64,000 nt of DNA from Conidiobolus incongruus B7586 (GCA_000697335.1 JNEM01016507.1:46286-110285); one strand, 5' to 3'. Shown: positions 1 to 13,172, counted from the first letter of the stretch. Numbers and translations: made by a program. Notes: generated by a model from the letters alone, not told the origin.

Positions 1-1065
1 ACCTACCCAGCTCGTCCAGAATCACCTAAACATAAAGAAACTAAAGAACAAGTTGCTAGCATGATCATCAACTTATTCAAGGATAAGTTTAACGATCGAT
101 TAAACTCTGCTCGAGCTTCTCTTAAACAATCTGGCGATCAAATAACTACTTTTCGAGATGAATACCTGTACAACTCCATTTCTATCGGTGAATATGAACC
201 ACGAGATGTTACTGAATGGAGCCAGTATTTAAATCAATTGATTTCTTCTATTAAGGCGCAGAAAATGAATTATTCTAATTGGACACAACAAGTCACCGCT
301 GCTTATGAAGGATGGAAACAATTGAATCGATTCTATCAGCACATATTAAGTGAGATTAAAGGAGCAAATCAAAAGAGCCCAATTCAACTTCATCAACTAT
401 CGCCTGAACAGATTCGTGAATACTCCAAAATTAATGAATGGAATGAATACTGTAATCATCTTACTAAGCAAGTTGAAGAATTATTTGCTAAACTTGAAAA
501 CAAAGGTTCAGATGTTGAAAGGTATTTATTTTCAGCATTTATATAATATTAGTTTAATAGCAATATCTCAATTTGTAGAGTACCAACTATTGATCAAATT
601 CAAATTGTGATGAATAATATCGATACTTCAATTCAAGTAATCCAACAAAAATTATCTTCTCAGCTACTACAAATCGAAGCCCTTCAAGCTGATATGATTC
701 AATCTAATAACATGTATATCCCACACCACTTTATCCCTAATCAAACAACTGTCTCCTCCAATAAAGAATCCAGTTTAGACACTATGCAAATCTCTGACGC
801 TGGTAAAAAACTTGCCCAGCAAAGACAATCTAAATCAGCTTTGAAGGCACAAATTTTCGACCAACTCTCCAAGCGCAAGGTCAAATGTGTTGGACCCATG
901 GTCAGGGGAATGCCCGAACCTCTCAGTGTTGCAAAATGGGCACCCAATGAAAATTTGGGATCTTCATATACTAGCGACGAACTTCCACCTCCCGACATAG
1001 CTTCCACCAATCTCCTATATGGTTCTTCAGACAGTTATAACATTTCTTCTGGATCATACGACTAG
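1..1065 (+). CDS. Coiled-coil protein, 3' part of gene (5' end outside window), one intron
   Basis: The reading frame is open from base 1, so the true start lies upstream; the ATG at 61 is probably internal. Exon 1 runs to 521, a 57-base GT-AG intron covers 522-578 (ends TTTGTAG), and exon 2 runs 579-1065 to a TAG stop. The split codon gives Arg, and the join reads SDVER-VPTIDQ. About 335 residues are visible. The first 210 or so are rich in Glu, Lys, Gln and Leu with heptad-like spacing, as in long helical or coiled-coil proteins. A second helical stretch follows (SIQVIQQKLSSQLLQIEALQ). The tail is Ser/Tyr/Asp-rich and probably disordered. I do not recognise the family; the C-terminal part of a nucleoporin or trafficking scaffold would fit the look but is only a guess. 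A possible AATAAA polyadenylation signal lies at 1125-1130. Confidence 0.85.
522..578 (+). other. Spliceosomal intron
   Basis: A 57-base GT-AG intron (GTATTT...TTTGTAG). Removing it joins two frames that each end or begin there and keeps the protein open to the stop at 1063-1065. Confidence 0.8.
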
Positions 1066-1489
1066 TTTATATTATTTTTTATTACTGAATAGTAATTACA
1101 TTTAAATTTATTATTATCTATGTCAATAAAGTCATCTAATTTTATATAAAATATAAATTTTCCCATGTGATTTATTGCACAATATAATTTAATTTTGTAG
1201 TGTTAATATCTTACACCAATCAATCATAAAAATTATACTTTATATCTATTTAGTTTCCAAGATCAGTTATCGAATTTATATGTTTATATTTTGATAAAAA
1301 TTTGAAGATCAACAATATTTACCAAATATTATAATACTAATACAAAGTTAAATTATCTACACTATTAAAAACCTTATTCAAAAGAGAGTTATTAAAAAAT
1401 AATATTATGTTTTACACTAAAAAATCAAATATTATATACTATATATTCAATTATTAATGTATTGCAAGGCTTCTGGAAAGTAGTCTTAC
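1066..1489. other. 3' flank and AT-rich intergenic DNA
   Basis: It contains the likely AATAAA polyadenylation signal (1125-1130) of the upstream gene. I see no other gene or RNA in it. Confidence 0.5.
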
Positions 1490-1810
1490 GATAAAGATCA
1501 CGTGAATTCGATGAAACGGGCCAAAGACAATTAACAAGATACTTTAGAGGAGTTTTATTAAAATATCAAGATGTAGGGCTTGGCCCTGATCGAAGTGATC
1601 GTCTAGCAAATCTCTGTCCAGTGACTATTTTATAGTGTGGTTGATTCTTTGCCAATGTGTTGAAGCTCTAACTTCTGTTATAGTCTGGAATTTTCCACTG
1701 TGCAAGGATTGTTCCTGATATTTGTAAGTGGGTTACATCCGGAATCTTGACGGACGGCTAAAGTTGAAAGGCGAGCGGACCTCCCGATCCGCGACAGTAT
1801 TATTTGCAAT
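1490..1810 (+). mobile_element. Fossil fragment resembling Ty3/gypsy Gag
   Basis: This is a sharply bounded island of higher GC in very AT-rich DNA. One forward frame in its second half contains FVSGLHPES followed by a basic KVERRADLP stretch. This resembles the conserved 'F..GL.P' end of the retrotransposon Gag (capsid) domain. Only this short part is seen: no protease, reverse transcriptase or paired terminal repeats are nearby. It is broken and incomplete. The preserved GC suggests it is younger than the AT-rich DNA around it, or less affected by mutation bias. The family assignment rests on a short motif and is uncertain. Confidence 0.4.
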
Positions 1811-3790
1811 AAATAAATAACACATCCATCAATTTATAAATCTTTAATATCATTCAATTTGATTGATTTTTTTTAAATTTCAAAAAAAAATCCCATAATT
1901 TTTAATGAATCCAATTTCCAGTTTTATTTTAATTCGAATTTTTTTATTAAAATATTATCTTATTGGTAATAACATCTTAATTGTTATCTACCAATAATTC
2001 AACTCCCAATTCAACTTAATTAATATTTATCAAGGTAATACAACGTATTCAATTTTTACAGTATAATTTCCTGATGAAGCAAAGTAATCCTTTTTTCATC
2101 TGACCTTGTTGAGTCCTAGACTCCATCCAAGTTGACTTTTTTAAACTTTGTATTTTAATGGAATTCCTCGTTTCTGATCTTTTATTTATTTATTTATTTA
2201 TTATTTCTAATTTTTTACAAATTTACTAAAACTTTTGTTTTTTATTAGGTGATAAAAATTTATTTTATCATTTATTATCAATTAATAAATATTATACTTT
2301 AAACATAATTCAATTTTTATTATTTTCTTTTTTCAATATTATCTATAAATTTTCATTATATATCTAAATATTTTTTCCTCTTTATTAGATCAGTCAATTT
2401 TTTATATTTTAATTGATTATTATAATTATTTCGATTATATTATCTACCACAGTTGATTATTCACCTTTTCTGTACATTTTTATAATTTGAATTTCAATCA
2501 AATTATGAATATATTGAGTGATTTTAAATACATCTTTTAAACTCAAAAATATAATGCTATCAGCTTATATTTTAAATACAATAACTCTCGTTAACAAATC
2601 CATCTATTTATATTCATTGATCTGTATATTTGTAATGTTTTATAATATTATTTCACTTTATTTCTGAAATTTGATACAATGTCATTAATAAACAATTACA
2701 ATAATGATAAAATAATATCACTATATATCTTAATGAATTCATAAAATATTTTTTATTCACCTATGACCTTAAATAAAACATTTATAAATTATTAACATTG
2801 AGTAAATTTTATATAGGAGTCATTTATATTATTTACTTTTAATTGTATAGAAACCATTACCAAATCTGTATTTTTCAGTATTTAGAAATATTTATTAAAT
2901 GATATATACTTATTAGTAAGTTTATTAAACATTAGATAAAAGGTTTATATTTCAACTTTAAATTCCTTGGCAATACTTAGTAATCGATGGCATTAATTTT
3001 AAAAATTATTCATGATATGAGGATAATAAATGATTATATTTTGATATATAAAATAGAATCTCCATACTAGAAATAGTGAAATAAATGGTAGAGTTATTAC
3101 AGAAAAATGGGTTCATTTATCATCAAAGAGAAATGATGAAACTAAAAGAATAAGAAATAATTAAAATATTCCTTCAACCAATAAAGAATCGATGACCAAA
3201 AACGAATAGTAATAAAAGGCTAAACTAAGTAGTATCCAATCATTTTTCTTATCAATAAATGTGAGTGAAGGGTTTCTCACTTAACATACTTGAAGAGGAT
3301 TAGATCGAATCACAATTGATTGCTAATAGAAATAGGCAGTAATTATGGTGTGGGTTTTAGCTTTGTTGATAAATATCAGTAATCTTAGTGATAGATTTAG
3401 ATAGTTTTTAAATTTTGAATGAATATGAATATTCCGGTTCTTAAAATTTGATACCCATTTAAAACTAATTTGATTTTTTTTCCATAATTTTAAAATAAAA
3501 TTATGATAAAATTGATATTATAATAAATTTTATTATGTATAATTTGATCAAATACAATTATACAATAGATATTAAGTGTAACAGATATATTACATTGATT
3601 TTATCACGAGTAAAATAAATGAAACCATAAATGGAGGTCCTAAACCTGAGTACACACTTTTGCGAGGTTATTACATCATCTTCAAATTCTCATTCACAAT
3701 TTATAATTTCTCATTAAATTTGATGTTTTCAAATAAACATTCCATATTTATTAACCAATAGTTCAAAATAATCTGGACCTTTCTAATCAG
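1811..3790. other. AT-rich intergenic DNA
   Basis: No supported gene. It includes a short TTTA tetranucleotide run near 2182-2205 and several short A/T tracts. Confidence 0.5.
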
Positions 3791-3798
3791 TATATAAG
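3791..3798 (+). promoter_or_regulatory. TATA-like box of the SCP1/transgelin gene
   Basis: TATATAAG lies about 68 bases before the ATG at 3866. The spacing matches that seen before the other genes in the window. Confidence 0.5.
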
Positions 3799-3865
3799 CG
3801 TAGCTCTGTCCAATAATTAGTTTAAATTTTTATTTCTTTATTGGATTTTAAATATAACAATAAAA

Positions 3866-4670
3866 ATGGTGTCTGAAAGATTATATGGTATTGATAAAGA
3901 GATTAAAGATAAACTGGATAGTAAGTACGATGTTAAGAGGGAGTTAGCAGTACGTGAGTGGATAGAAACAGTGTTAGAAGAATCCATTGAAAATAATGAC
4001 TTGTTCGAAGCTTTAAAGGATGGTGTTATTTTGTGCAGGTAATATCTATAATAATTATGAAAATAACAAATCATTTTTATTCAACTTTAAATCTATTAGA
4101 GTTTTAAACAAAATTCGTCCAGATGAACAAGTAAAATATAATCAATCAAGAATGGCTTTTAAGCAGGTAATTAATATAAAATCTTTGATCTGCTAAACTT
4201 GACATTTATTGATTTATCATATATAGATGGAAAATATTGCCACATTTTTAAAAGGTGCTGAAGAAATTGGTTGTCCTAAATTTGAATTATTTCAAACTAT
4301 TGATTTATATGAAAAGAAACATCCCAATCAAGTAACCATATCAATTTATAATATGTCTTAACTTTTTTAATTAATATTTACTAGGTAATTGATGCTATTT
4401 ACTCTCTTTCCAGACATGCTTCAAAGAATGGGTTTGAAGGTCCGATGTTAGGCCCCAAATTGGCTGATAAAAATGTAAGTCTTGAATATATTTGGTGATA
4501 ATATAACTGTTTAATTAATCAAACAATAGGTCTTTGAATTTACCGAAGAACAATTACGCAAGTCTAGTACATATCACAGATTACAGAGTGGATACAACGG
4601 TGGTGCCAATTTATCAGGGACGAATTTCGGTGCTCGAAGGGACGTCGTAGGTATCAATCCATTCAAATAG
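3866..4670 (+). CDS. SCP1: Calponin-homology actin-binding protein, Scp1/transgelin family
   Basis: Five exons, 3866-4038, 4100-4166, 4227-4331, 4385-4474 and 4530-4670, joined by GT-AG introns of 53-61 bases, give a 191-residue protein close to the roughly 200 residues of yeast Scp1. A single calponin homology (CH) domain covers about residues 25-130. Recognisable pieces are AVREWIETVL, the DLFEALKDGVILCRVLNKI core, and the MENIATFLKGAEEIGC and VIDAIYSLSRHA helices. The C-terminus carries one calponin-like (CLIK) repeat, SGTNFGARRDVVG, the element used with the CH domain for actin binding and bundling in this family. It is expected to act on cortical actin patches. The frame is intact across all four junctions, with one split codon (Arg58). 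A TATA-like box lies 68 bases upstream, and a possible AATAAA lies at 4807-4812. An open frame on the opposite strand here is only a shadow. Confidence 0.93.
4039..4529 (+). other. Four introns of the SCP1/transgelin gene
   Basis: The introns are 4039-4099, 4167-4226, 4332-4384 and 4475-4529. All start with GTAA and end in TAG. Each is 53-61 bases and AT-rich, as is typical of compact fungal introns. All four preserve the reading frame. Confidence 0.9.
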
Positions 4671-6440
4671 GTTTATTTAGTCTCAGTATTTTTTGAGTAT
4701 ATATTACAGTATTTTTATCAACTTTTTCTCCAATCCATTTTCATTACTATTCCCTTATTGTAGGGTTATCTATTCCAACTTGCACAATTTTTATCATTAT
4801 CTGGTCAATAAATAAATTAAAATTTTAAATAAATCATTGGTTCAAATCTATTGTATTATTTATCCAAAATTTCGCAGTTTTTTGACATGAAATCTTGGCG
4901 CCAATTTACATCATATTATCACAATTTTTTATTCATATTGAAGTATGGGTTTTATAATTTATTTCAAATTAAATCAAAGAAATATCATATTGTAATTCAT
5001 ATGTAATATATATTTATATTTTGCGAAAAGTTTTTTATAAATTAACACTACAAAATTCAAAAAATTAAAACACCAAATGGTATATATCTGAATTATCAAA
5101 ATTATTATGAATATGTCTTTTAAAATTCTTGATTATAGATTTTTCTAGTTAAAATATTATATTTTAATTAAATTAACTATTCTTATATTTATTAAAAACT
5201 TAAATGACTATAACAGAACAGTTATTTAATTCAAAATTTTTCAAACTAATTAAAAAGTATTCTTATGCTCTGAAATCACTATAATTATAAGTGCCAATAA
5301 CTATTTAACGTATTTCACAAACCAGCAATCGGCCTCCAATAATTATATAAAATATAATTTGTTGTGAATTGATTAGCATTCTCTTTATTTCGGATCCATT
5401 CCTACAGACAATAAATGCTTATTATGCTTAGATACAAGGTTGACAGATTTACAAAATAATTTGTAATTAATATTTTGATATATAACTTCAATATTAATAC
5501 CAATATTATATTTTGTACAAATATGAAAAAATGGATATATATATATATTAAATGAATTTATACCAATATACATTGAATATAAGAAATTTTTCCATTATTT
5601 GACCTATTCAATGAAAATTTTTCATAAAAATCATCTAGTATAAATATAAATAATTATATAACCTTTCAAATTAATTAGATTTCTGCAATTTAATATCTAA
5701 AGGCTACAACTGTCTGATTAAAAATAATAAAAAAATGAAAGATATTTTGAAATAATTAAATCAGTAATGGTGTATTTTTGTCAGAGAAATATAAATATCT
5801 TTACGATTTATTAACAAATGATTAAAGTATAATATAATGGGTTAAAGATATAAATTTTTCAAGTAATAAAAAATTTAATATATATGTTTATTAATAGATA
5901 TATACAAATTTAGCAATTAGATATTAACTATATATAAATGTCTTTTAATTGATCATCAATCATTTCAAAGTTACAAATAATATTTTAATGAATTGATCCA
6001 ATAATTAAAATGTTTTAAAAGCAAGTAATATGATTTAGTTTACTAAACCTTAATTGATCAAATGTGACAATTTATTTGGACCAAATTATCATCAGATATA
6101 CTATAAGAGTATTGAAGTTCATAATATCCTAATATTTTAAAATTATTACTTTAAATATATTTGATCATAAAAGTCAAATATATTTATCTATTATAATTAA
6201 TTAATAAATATATTATATTAAATATATGATGAATATTGGAAATATAAATTTATATTAAGTCTTTGTATATTTTAAAATATTATAATATTTATCAATATTA
6301 TTACTATATTATTATTTTAATTAATAATAAATTAAATATTAATTTTTGAATTTTTTAAGAGAGTATCTTAAAAATTAAAAAAAAAATACTATATAATTAA
6401 TATTAAAAATTGAATTTATTAAGTAGAATCTTTGAATTTA
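4671..6440. other. 3' flank and AT-rich intergenic DNA
   Basis: It holds the likely polyadenylation signal of the upstream gene at 4807-4812. The rest has no frame with coding character; the short minus-strand open frame at 5385-5573 is low-complexity. Confidence 0.5.
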
Positions 6441-7140
6441 ATTTTTTATAATTATAAAATAAGAAATTTTTTAGTTTTCGGTATTTTAAATATATTATTA
6501 GTTTCAATGTATATATATATAACGATTTAAAAGAATATATAATGATTAAGAGGATATATAATTTTAAACTATAAATATATAAATATAACATATTTTTAAC
6601 TATAAAAATTAAATATTAAAAATTATTTTATAATTTAATCATATTTAAATTAAATGATAAATATCAAAAGTATTATATTTTAATATTAGTAAAATATAAC
6701 CATAAATTTTTTAAAAACATTTAAATATACAAATAACTTTTGCAAATAATATTATTTTTAAATTAACTATTTATTGCTAAGTCAGTTAATTTTAAGATAA
6801 AAAGTAATTATTTGAAACATATTAAAATTAATGAAATAAATTTTTATTACCATTTTTTTTAATTATTAATAAAATAATAATATATTAAAGAACATCTTTT
6901 TTAGCTAAATAATTATCCAAATATTTTAATATTATCCATATAAATATATTGTATATATTGGTGTTTAATCTTAAATAAATTAATATAAATATAAAATGAA
7001 TGTTTTTTTATTTAATTAAACCATAAAATAAACCATAGTAATTATAGTTAAAATAAATCTACTAAAATATAACCCAAAACTAATGATGATAAAAATAAAT
7101 TATATTAATTTATAGGTTATAAAACTATTGATTTTATATT
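6441..7140 (+). mobile_element. Mariner-like DNA transposon, 5' fragment, very decayed
   Basis: This aligns in the same direction with the first half of the mariner copy at 53701-54934. Shared stretches include the region just inside the terminal repeat (AGAAATTTTTTAG, then ATATTATTAGTTTC), the 'ATAACCATAAA' block, and the helix-turn-helix part of the transposase. The start near 6441 is set by the alignable terminal repeat, in which most C and G have become T and A. Similarity fades after about 7140, so the catalytic half is missing or unrecognisable. It is the most AT-shifted member of the family here. Confidence 0.6.
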
Positions 7141-7258
7141 ATATATTTATTACAATAAATTATATATCAAAATATTTATTTATTTTCAATCTCAAAAAAG
7201 TCTCTTTATATAAAATCTAGAGTAAAATTTAGTATTTAATCACCTAATTTAAATAAAT

Positions 7259-7524
7259 GTTGTATTTCAAAATTAATCATCTCTTCTAGTTTGATAGCTA
7301 AACCAATATTATTTCTATTTTAAGCTGACTTTGTCAGTCTATAATTGAAGGATACTCTTTGTTCTCTTTATTTTCTTTATTAGATTTTATCCAAATCCCA
7401 TATCATTCATTGATTCAATTATTTAAACCTACAGTCCCGATACGTTAAAGAGCAGGATTAATAAATAATTTACTAAATCATATTTTGAGTACTTTTCTAA
7501 CTATGATCTTTATTTATAAAACTT
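7259..7524 (+). repeat. Interspersed repeat X, copy 1
   Basis: About 265 bases, alignable with copies at 12833-13172 (same direction) and 41017-41317 (opposite direction). The best-kept stretch is GTTAAAGAGCAGGATTAATA, followed by CTAAATCATATT and TACTTTTCTAAC. It starts with TGTATTTCAAAA. I see no inverted ends and no intact frame. The nature of the repeat is unknown. Confidence 0.75.
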
Positions 7525-7883
7525 AATATAAAACACAACATAAAGATTAATGATATATAAAATATTTTGGTTTAATAAACCAAATAATGATGTAATATTA
7601 GATCAGAATCTTAAAAATATATTTATATTGAATTAGAAGTTTAACATCATTATCTCATTAGATAATCAATAGTATTTAATTATTTATAGTTATCTTTATT
7701 ATTTTTTTTATCATATGATTTTAGAAATAAAATTCAATATTAATGAGATTATATTTTTGTTCATTCTCAAAATCAATTATAACAGCATAATGAATTTATA
7801 TATCTAGACTAAAACTATTTTTTATTAGTAATTTATTTTAAAAAATAAAATTTATTATAATTGTTATAATATTAATTATTATA
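7525..7883. other. AT-rich intergenic DNA between repeat X and a mariner copy
   Basis: Nothing recognisable. The last two bases (TA, 7882-7883) form the presumed target-site dinucleotide of the next element. Confidence 0.5.
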
Positions 7884-9200
7884 TTACTTTGTAATTTAAA
7901 TAATGGGAATTTTTTGCAATTGAAAAAAAATAAACATTTTAATATATACAAAGTAAAAATAAATATATAATATAAAATTAATAATTTCCTTTATTTCTAA
8001 TAACTTTTTGCTATACTTTTAACATAGATCTAACACTTAAAAAATAGTTTTTTTTATTAAAGACTAAAATTTGATATTTTACAAACCAATTAAATTTTCC
8101 TATAGAAATTTTTTTTCCTGTAAGCTAGTTTTTTAATTGCCTAAAACAATTATAATTACATAGGTTATAATCTAAAGAATATACTAGATGTAGTAGTTTT
8201 TTCCAGTTATTTTTAATTAGAAAGTTTTTTACAACTTTAGATTTATGTATTTTGTAATTATCATGCAAAATAATAGGTTTTCTCAAATTATATTGAAAAT
8301 ACTAATTAGAAATAGTTTTATTTAAAAAAAAATATATAGTTTACTATTAATAGATTTTCCTTTAGGAACTAAATAAGAATAGCATATGCTATTATAATCT
8401 ATTACAAGAATTAACATTTGCTTATTAATAAAGTGTTTATTTAAAGGAATTTGTAGAGGGGGTTGATTTAATTTAATCTAACACCTTGATTTATGTTTTA
8501 GCAAAGGATTATACAAAAGAATCTAAGATTCATCAATTATAATAATTTGCTGTAAAAGCCTTGGTTTCTAGTTATACCTTAGTAAGTTTTGTTTAGTAAT
8601 AGCTACTCTAGCTTTTTTTTAAGTTTTAGTTAAATTATAAGGTACCTATTTTATATTTTTATTAATTAATTTTAATTTAAACTTTAATATATATATATAA
8701 AATACTTATGTAACTAATATTAAAGTGTTTTGATAATTCTCTAGCTGAAATAAAAAGGTGCTTTTCAATATAATTTTTTACTTTATTAATAATTAAAAGA
8801 GTAACAGTTGAAATTAGTTTTTTAGATTTTAGCAAGTTTTAGGTAGTTTCTCTCCTAGCTTTAAAGTAATTTACCTAGTAATAAATTGTTGATTTAGATA
8901 ATACTTCATTATCAAAAGCTGTTTGTAAATTTTAAATGATTTTAAAGGGTTTGTGGTTAAGTTTTACTGATACTAAAATAAAAAACTTTTGATGGTTACT
9001 ATTTGGTTTAAGCATAATTAAATTAAACAACTAATTTTAAAAAATTAATTTTTTAATCAAAAAAATTATTATATATATATATATAATTCAAAACTATTTA
9101 TTTTCCTATTTGTTTTGTATATATTTGCTTATTTGAAACTAATAATATGTTTGAAAAATCAGAAATTAAAAAATTTCCCATTTCTTCAATTCCATGGTAA
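7884..9200 (-). mobile_element. Mariner/Tc1-type DNA transposon, full length but dead (family 1)
   Basis: The 1317-base element is flanked by TA on both sides, as expected of the mariner/Tc1 superfamily. Read inward, its ends share TTAC, then AATTxAA and ATGGGAA-TTTTTT, giving imperfect terminal inverted repeats of about 35-40 bases. The minus strand aligns end to end with the copy at 53701-54934. The transposase lies on the minus strand: a helix-turn-helix region, then a DES-W-like first catalytic site, the segment resembling 'GKTINSKLYISFL', and a third-site region where the usual CDY is CNY. Many stop codons occupy positions where Gln or Trp is expected, so it cannot make transposase. Confidence 0.85.
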
Positions 9201-10846
9201 TATTAATTTTATTTTATTGGATATTATTATTTTTTAATATCTAGGCTATATTAAGCATATCATATTCTAAAATATTATTCGCTAATTTTTTAACATTGAG
9301 AGAGTTCTCATTGTTCCAATGAAGAGCAATAAAGATTAAATTTATATATTTATATATGTTATTGCTATATATAAATAGTTGAATAAAATTGATTTGATAT
9401 CTTGTAAGTGATGATAGTCATAATATACTATAAATTAATAAATGATTAATCAAATATCTTATAAAATTCTGTATTTGTGCCATTTGTTATATTAATTGAG
9501 AAAATGATTTTAATTAGTAGTAATATTATGAATATCTAACTCAATAGATATCATATCCAAACTACTATAATATTGATGTCAATGAAAAAAGTGGATTGAA
9601 TATTCCTTGAATGATATATTTTGGAATAGATCTTAATAATTGACTTTAACAATTGGAGTTATCTAAACTATTCTATTGAGAACAGTTAGTTTAAGAAAAT
9701 AATTGAGCCATTGTTGCTATAATTAACTCTATTTGATATTATATTTAAGTAAATTATTAAATGACAAAAAATGATCAAATTTGTTGAATTAAAAATTTTC
9801 ATTTTGAATATTTATAGTTTAAAAAAAATAATTAATTCAAATTATAAATCAAGTCTATACTTAATACATTTTAATAGATAGCTATTTTAAATTTCATTAT
9901 ATAAAATTATCCCTAATTACAAAATTATATTTATTTTACTAACGGGATACTGAGTATAAAGGAGTGATTGTACTCTCGAAGCTGACCATTTGCATTATGT
10001 TACGATTGTCAAAATTCAATGTTATTAAATCTTCTATTAATTATGATAATTGTTTTACTATATTCACTGTTGTTGATTGATATGAGATGTTAAATTTTTT
10101 TGCTTAATCATATATGAATATAATCCAATTAAATAACATTTAGGATCTGATTACAATTTGATAGCATGTTAATTTCTTGATCAAAAAGTACAAATATTAT
10201 TTATAAACTCTAAATTCATTTTCATTTTAACTTATAATTTATATATTGATACATGTAGTATCTAAACAAATTGAGGGATTTGCAATGCAAGTTACAAGAG
10301 TCGAAAGTATTAATAATCAATTTATCGTCTTTCCCAAACAATTAAACATTGATCAAAATATTCATATGACATATTTTTAAATGGAAATGAAGCTGATTTC
10401 AATACATATTTTTCCAATCAATTTAAAATTGTCTTAGATACACATTGTTATAATTTGTAATTGATAGACAGTTTGATACAATGAATAAGATACTATATAA
10501 AATATATTGTGAGTATTTAAATAAGTAATTAATGATCAAAAAGATATTGTGTAATAATAATTTAAAATGAAATGTATATTATGCTGTTTTTTAAAGTATA
10601 TATTGGAATATTCAATTTGAATTTTATATTAAGAAAATTTTTATCAAAATCTAGAGAAATGGTACAGAAAATAATTGAGGGTTTTTCCTTATAAATATTA
10701 GTTCATTTATCCATCATTATGTGAATATATCAATGTTCTTTAAATGGTAAATTAATTGCCGATTGATATAGGTAGATGAGAAATATAGTATCAAAAGAAT
10801 ATTATTTCATAAATCGCATAATGAAATTATAGATATAATAAACAGT
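9201..10846. other. AT-rich intergenic DNA
   Basis: No supported gene. A TATAAATA lies at 10690-10697, about 150 bases before the broken acetyltransferase copy, and may be the remains of its promoter. Confidence 0.45.
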
Positions 10847-11708
10847 ATGACTGCTAGGCTTATTGTACATCAAGCAATTACTGAAGAAGCAATTTCTGTA
10901 TTTAAAGCTTTATTTACTAGTGAAAAGTAGAACGTAAGCTGTAAAAATATTATTTACTTTCAGAAAACTTATTCCAAGAACTTCTTCGTTGGGAAAGTAA
11001 ATGGAGAGGCTGTTTCTTGTATTATGGCTATTCCATACAACGATCTTGCTTTCATTGGAAGGTATATTTGAAACCAGAGCATCGTAAGAAAGGATACGGA
11101 TTGAAGGCTTTTCAAACTGCATTGGAGAGCGTTAAAGGCTTAAATGTTTCTTTAGATGCAGTACTCCAAGAAATCGGTAATTATGAGAAAAGTGATTTTA
11201 TTGTGCATTCATTCTTCCAAAATCGCTTTCCAAGCTAAATTTGATATTACTGATTATTATCAGCAAAATGGAGCAATTGTTACTCTGAAATTACTTACAG
11301 ATGAACAAATTGCTGAATATGAAAAGAGTGTTAATGGATTCTATCGTCCTGAAATCTGGGAACTTTGGAGAAACTATGAAGGGGGTCACTCCTTTGGTTA
11401 CATCGAGGATTCCAAGTTGGTTGGTATTGGCCATATTGGTCCAGGAGTTTAAAACTACAAAATCAGACCTGTATTTGCCAAAAACACTTCGATTGCTAAA
11501 GAATTGATTATTAATCTTATCCATGCTGTTCCTCCTAAAACTTTAGTCGATTTAGATGTTCGCTCAGAGAACCCAAAAGGAATGAAATTAGCTTAGAGAT
11601 TTTTGAAAATTAAGCATACTTTTCAATGTAAAAAAATTTTGGTTAAGAGAACCTTCAATATATGACCCAAACCAGATTTATGGCTCACTATCTTTGGAAT
11701 TTGGTTAA
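10847..11708 (+). pseudogene. Broken copy of the two-domain GNAT acetyltransferase
   Basis: The sequence aligns over its whole length with the intact gene at 14083-14946, from MTARLIV to a C-terminus reading QIYGSLSLEFG. It is disabled by an early stop after FTSEK, a loss of sequence next to it, a frame change just before the acetyl-CoA motif (LKPEHRKKGYG survives), a second frame change after VHSFFQNRF, and further stops such as that after GHIGPGV. It keeps the acetyl-CoA loop and most of the C-terminal domain, so decay is fairly recent. One 133-base part (11301-11433) is almost identical to the intact gene while its flanks differ much more, suggesting gene conversion. Confidence 0.9.
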
Positions 11709-12832
11709 TAGCTAATTATTTTATCAATACATTTTATTATTCTAACTATTTTGATAATTTCATAAATTTTAATATTATTGGTAAAAATGTTTAAAAAAAT
11801 TTATTGAACAATTCCCATTTTTATAATAGGAGAAATTTTCAAGTTTGTGATGTTAATGTATTAACTATTCCATTCACACAATAATTAATAAATACAGACT
11901 TATACATCGAATTAATATTAAAATAAATTATGATATTCAAATAAAATAATAAATAATGGAATGTTGTATGAATTCCTAACATTATTGAAAGAGCCTAGAG
12001 TATTCATTGTTGATATTCATCTATTAATTCGAATTCTAATTTTATACATGAATATATATATATATATAACTTTATGAACATCATTTAAAAATTTATTTAT
12101 TTTAACCTGAAAATTATTTAATTCTTTTTTTACAAATATTGATATTGATAAAATTTCAATACTAAATACATAGAAAATAATTAATTTGAAACAATCATAT
12201 TATACTAATAGTTAATATTACCATAATTATAAACAAAAAATATTTTCTAGTTATAAAGATTCACAATTTTTCATTTTGAGAACAAACAATATACTAAATC
12301 ATAATATTGAAATCATTTTAGGAAATAATAAAATGTTATATTATCAAAATAAAAAAAATTAATTGTATAATAATTTAATATTTGTAAATTAAAGTTATAT
12401 TAAAAATTATTTAATAATCAACAGATAATAAGGAAAGTATTCGCTATAAAAATATCAAATTTTATTCTTTCATTGATGGATACAAGGTCATAGGTCATAA
12501 CATATAGTTTGAATAGTAATATTTCGATGTTTTTATAATCAGTTATACAATAATTATATATATATATATATTAAACTAAAATTTAACATATTTTTTGTAA
12601 TTGGTTTATTATATTCTCTAAATTGAATTATTTTTGATAAAAATATTTATAAAAATAGAGTATTATAATATTAAAAAAATTCTCAAATAATTTGATTCTT
12701 ATAATAAATAAAATAAATAGTAAAAATATTTTATGTAATATACAATATTAAAACTTTTATATTAATTTGAATATTGTCATTAAAAGAAATTTAAACTATA
12801 GATCACCAAAGGTTTTATTATATTGAATGTAT
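11709..12832. other. AT-rich intergenic DNA
   Basis: Nothing recognisable beyond short TA runs (near 12052-12068 and 12557-12571). Confidence 0.5.
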
Positions 12833-13172
12833 TGTTGTATTTTAAAAACACCTGTCTATCTAGATTTGATAGTTAGGTTCACATTACCCCCTCCTCATGG
12901 TGTAATTGTTAGTCCATAATCAAGTGATACTCTTTAGCTCCTTTATTAGAATTTATTCCAAAACCTATGTCACTCACTGAATGAATTATTTAAACTCTAA
13001 AGTGTCAAGATTAACAAAGGAAGGTTTTTTTCTCTGAATATTCTGCTACAATGTCTCAATAATAATTTTTAAGACACACAGTCCTGATATGTTAAAGAGC
13101 AGGATTAATAAATAATTAACTAAATCATATTACAAGTACTTTTCTAACCATGATCATTGTTTCCCAAAACTT
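12833..13172 (+). repeat. Interspersed repeat X, copy 2
   Basis: The longest copy (about 340 bases) of the repeat also found at 7259-7524 and, inverted, at 41017-41317. The three share TGTATTT-AAAA at the start, an AGCTCCTTTATTAGAATTTA block, a CCAAAACCTATGTCACTCA block, and the ACTAAATCATATTAC and TACTTTTCTAAC end. It lies about 0.9 kb before the intact GNAT gene. Its function is unknown; it may be a fragment of a larger decayed element. Confidence 0.8.

Noticed and set aside
1490-1810. tRNA-derived SINE or RNA gene
   Set aside because: No A box/B box pair with proper spacing could be found in the island.
3838-4074. Minus-strand open frame over the first exon of the SCP1/transgelin gene
   Set aside because: It is the antisense shadow of a well-supported exon and has no family match.
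5385-6591. Two short minus-strand open frames (5385-5573, 6403-6591)
   Set aside because: Composed almost only of Ile, Tyr, Leu, Lys and Asn, as chance frames in A/T-rich DNA are; one also overlaps a transposon relic.
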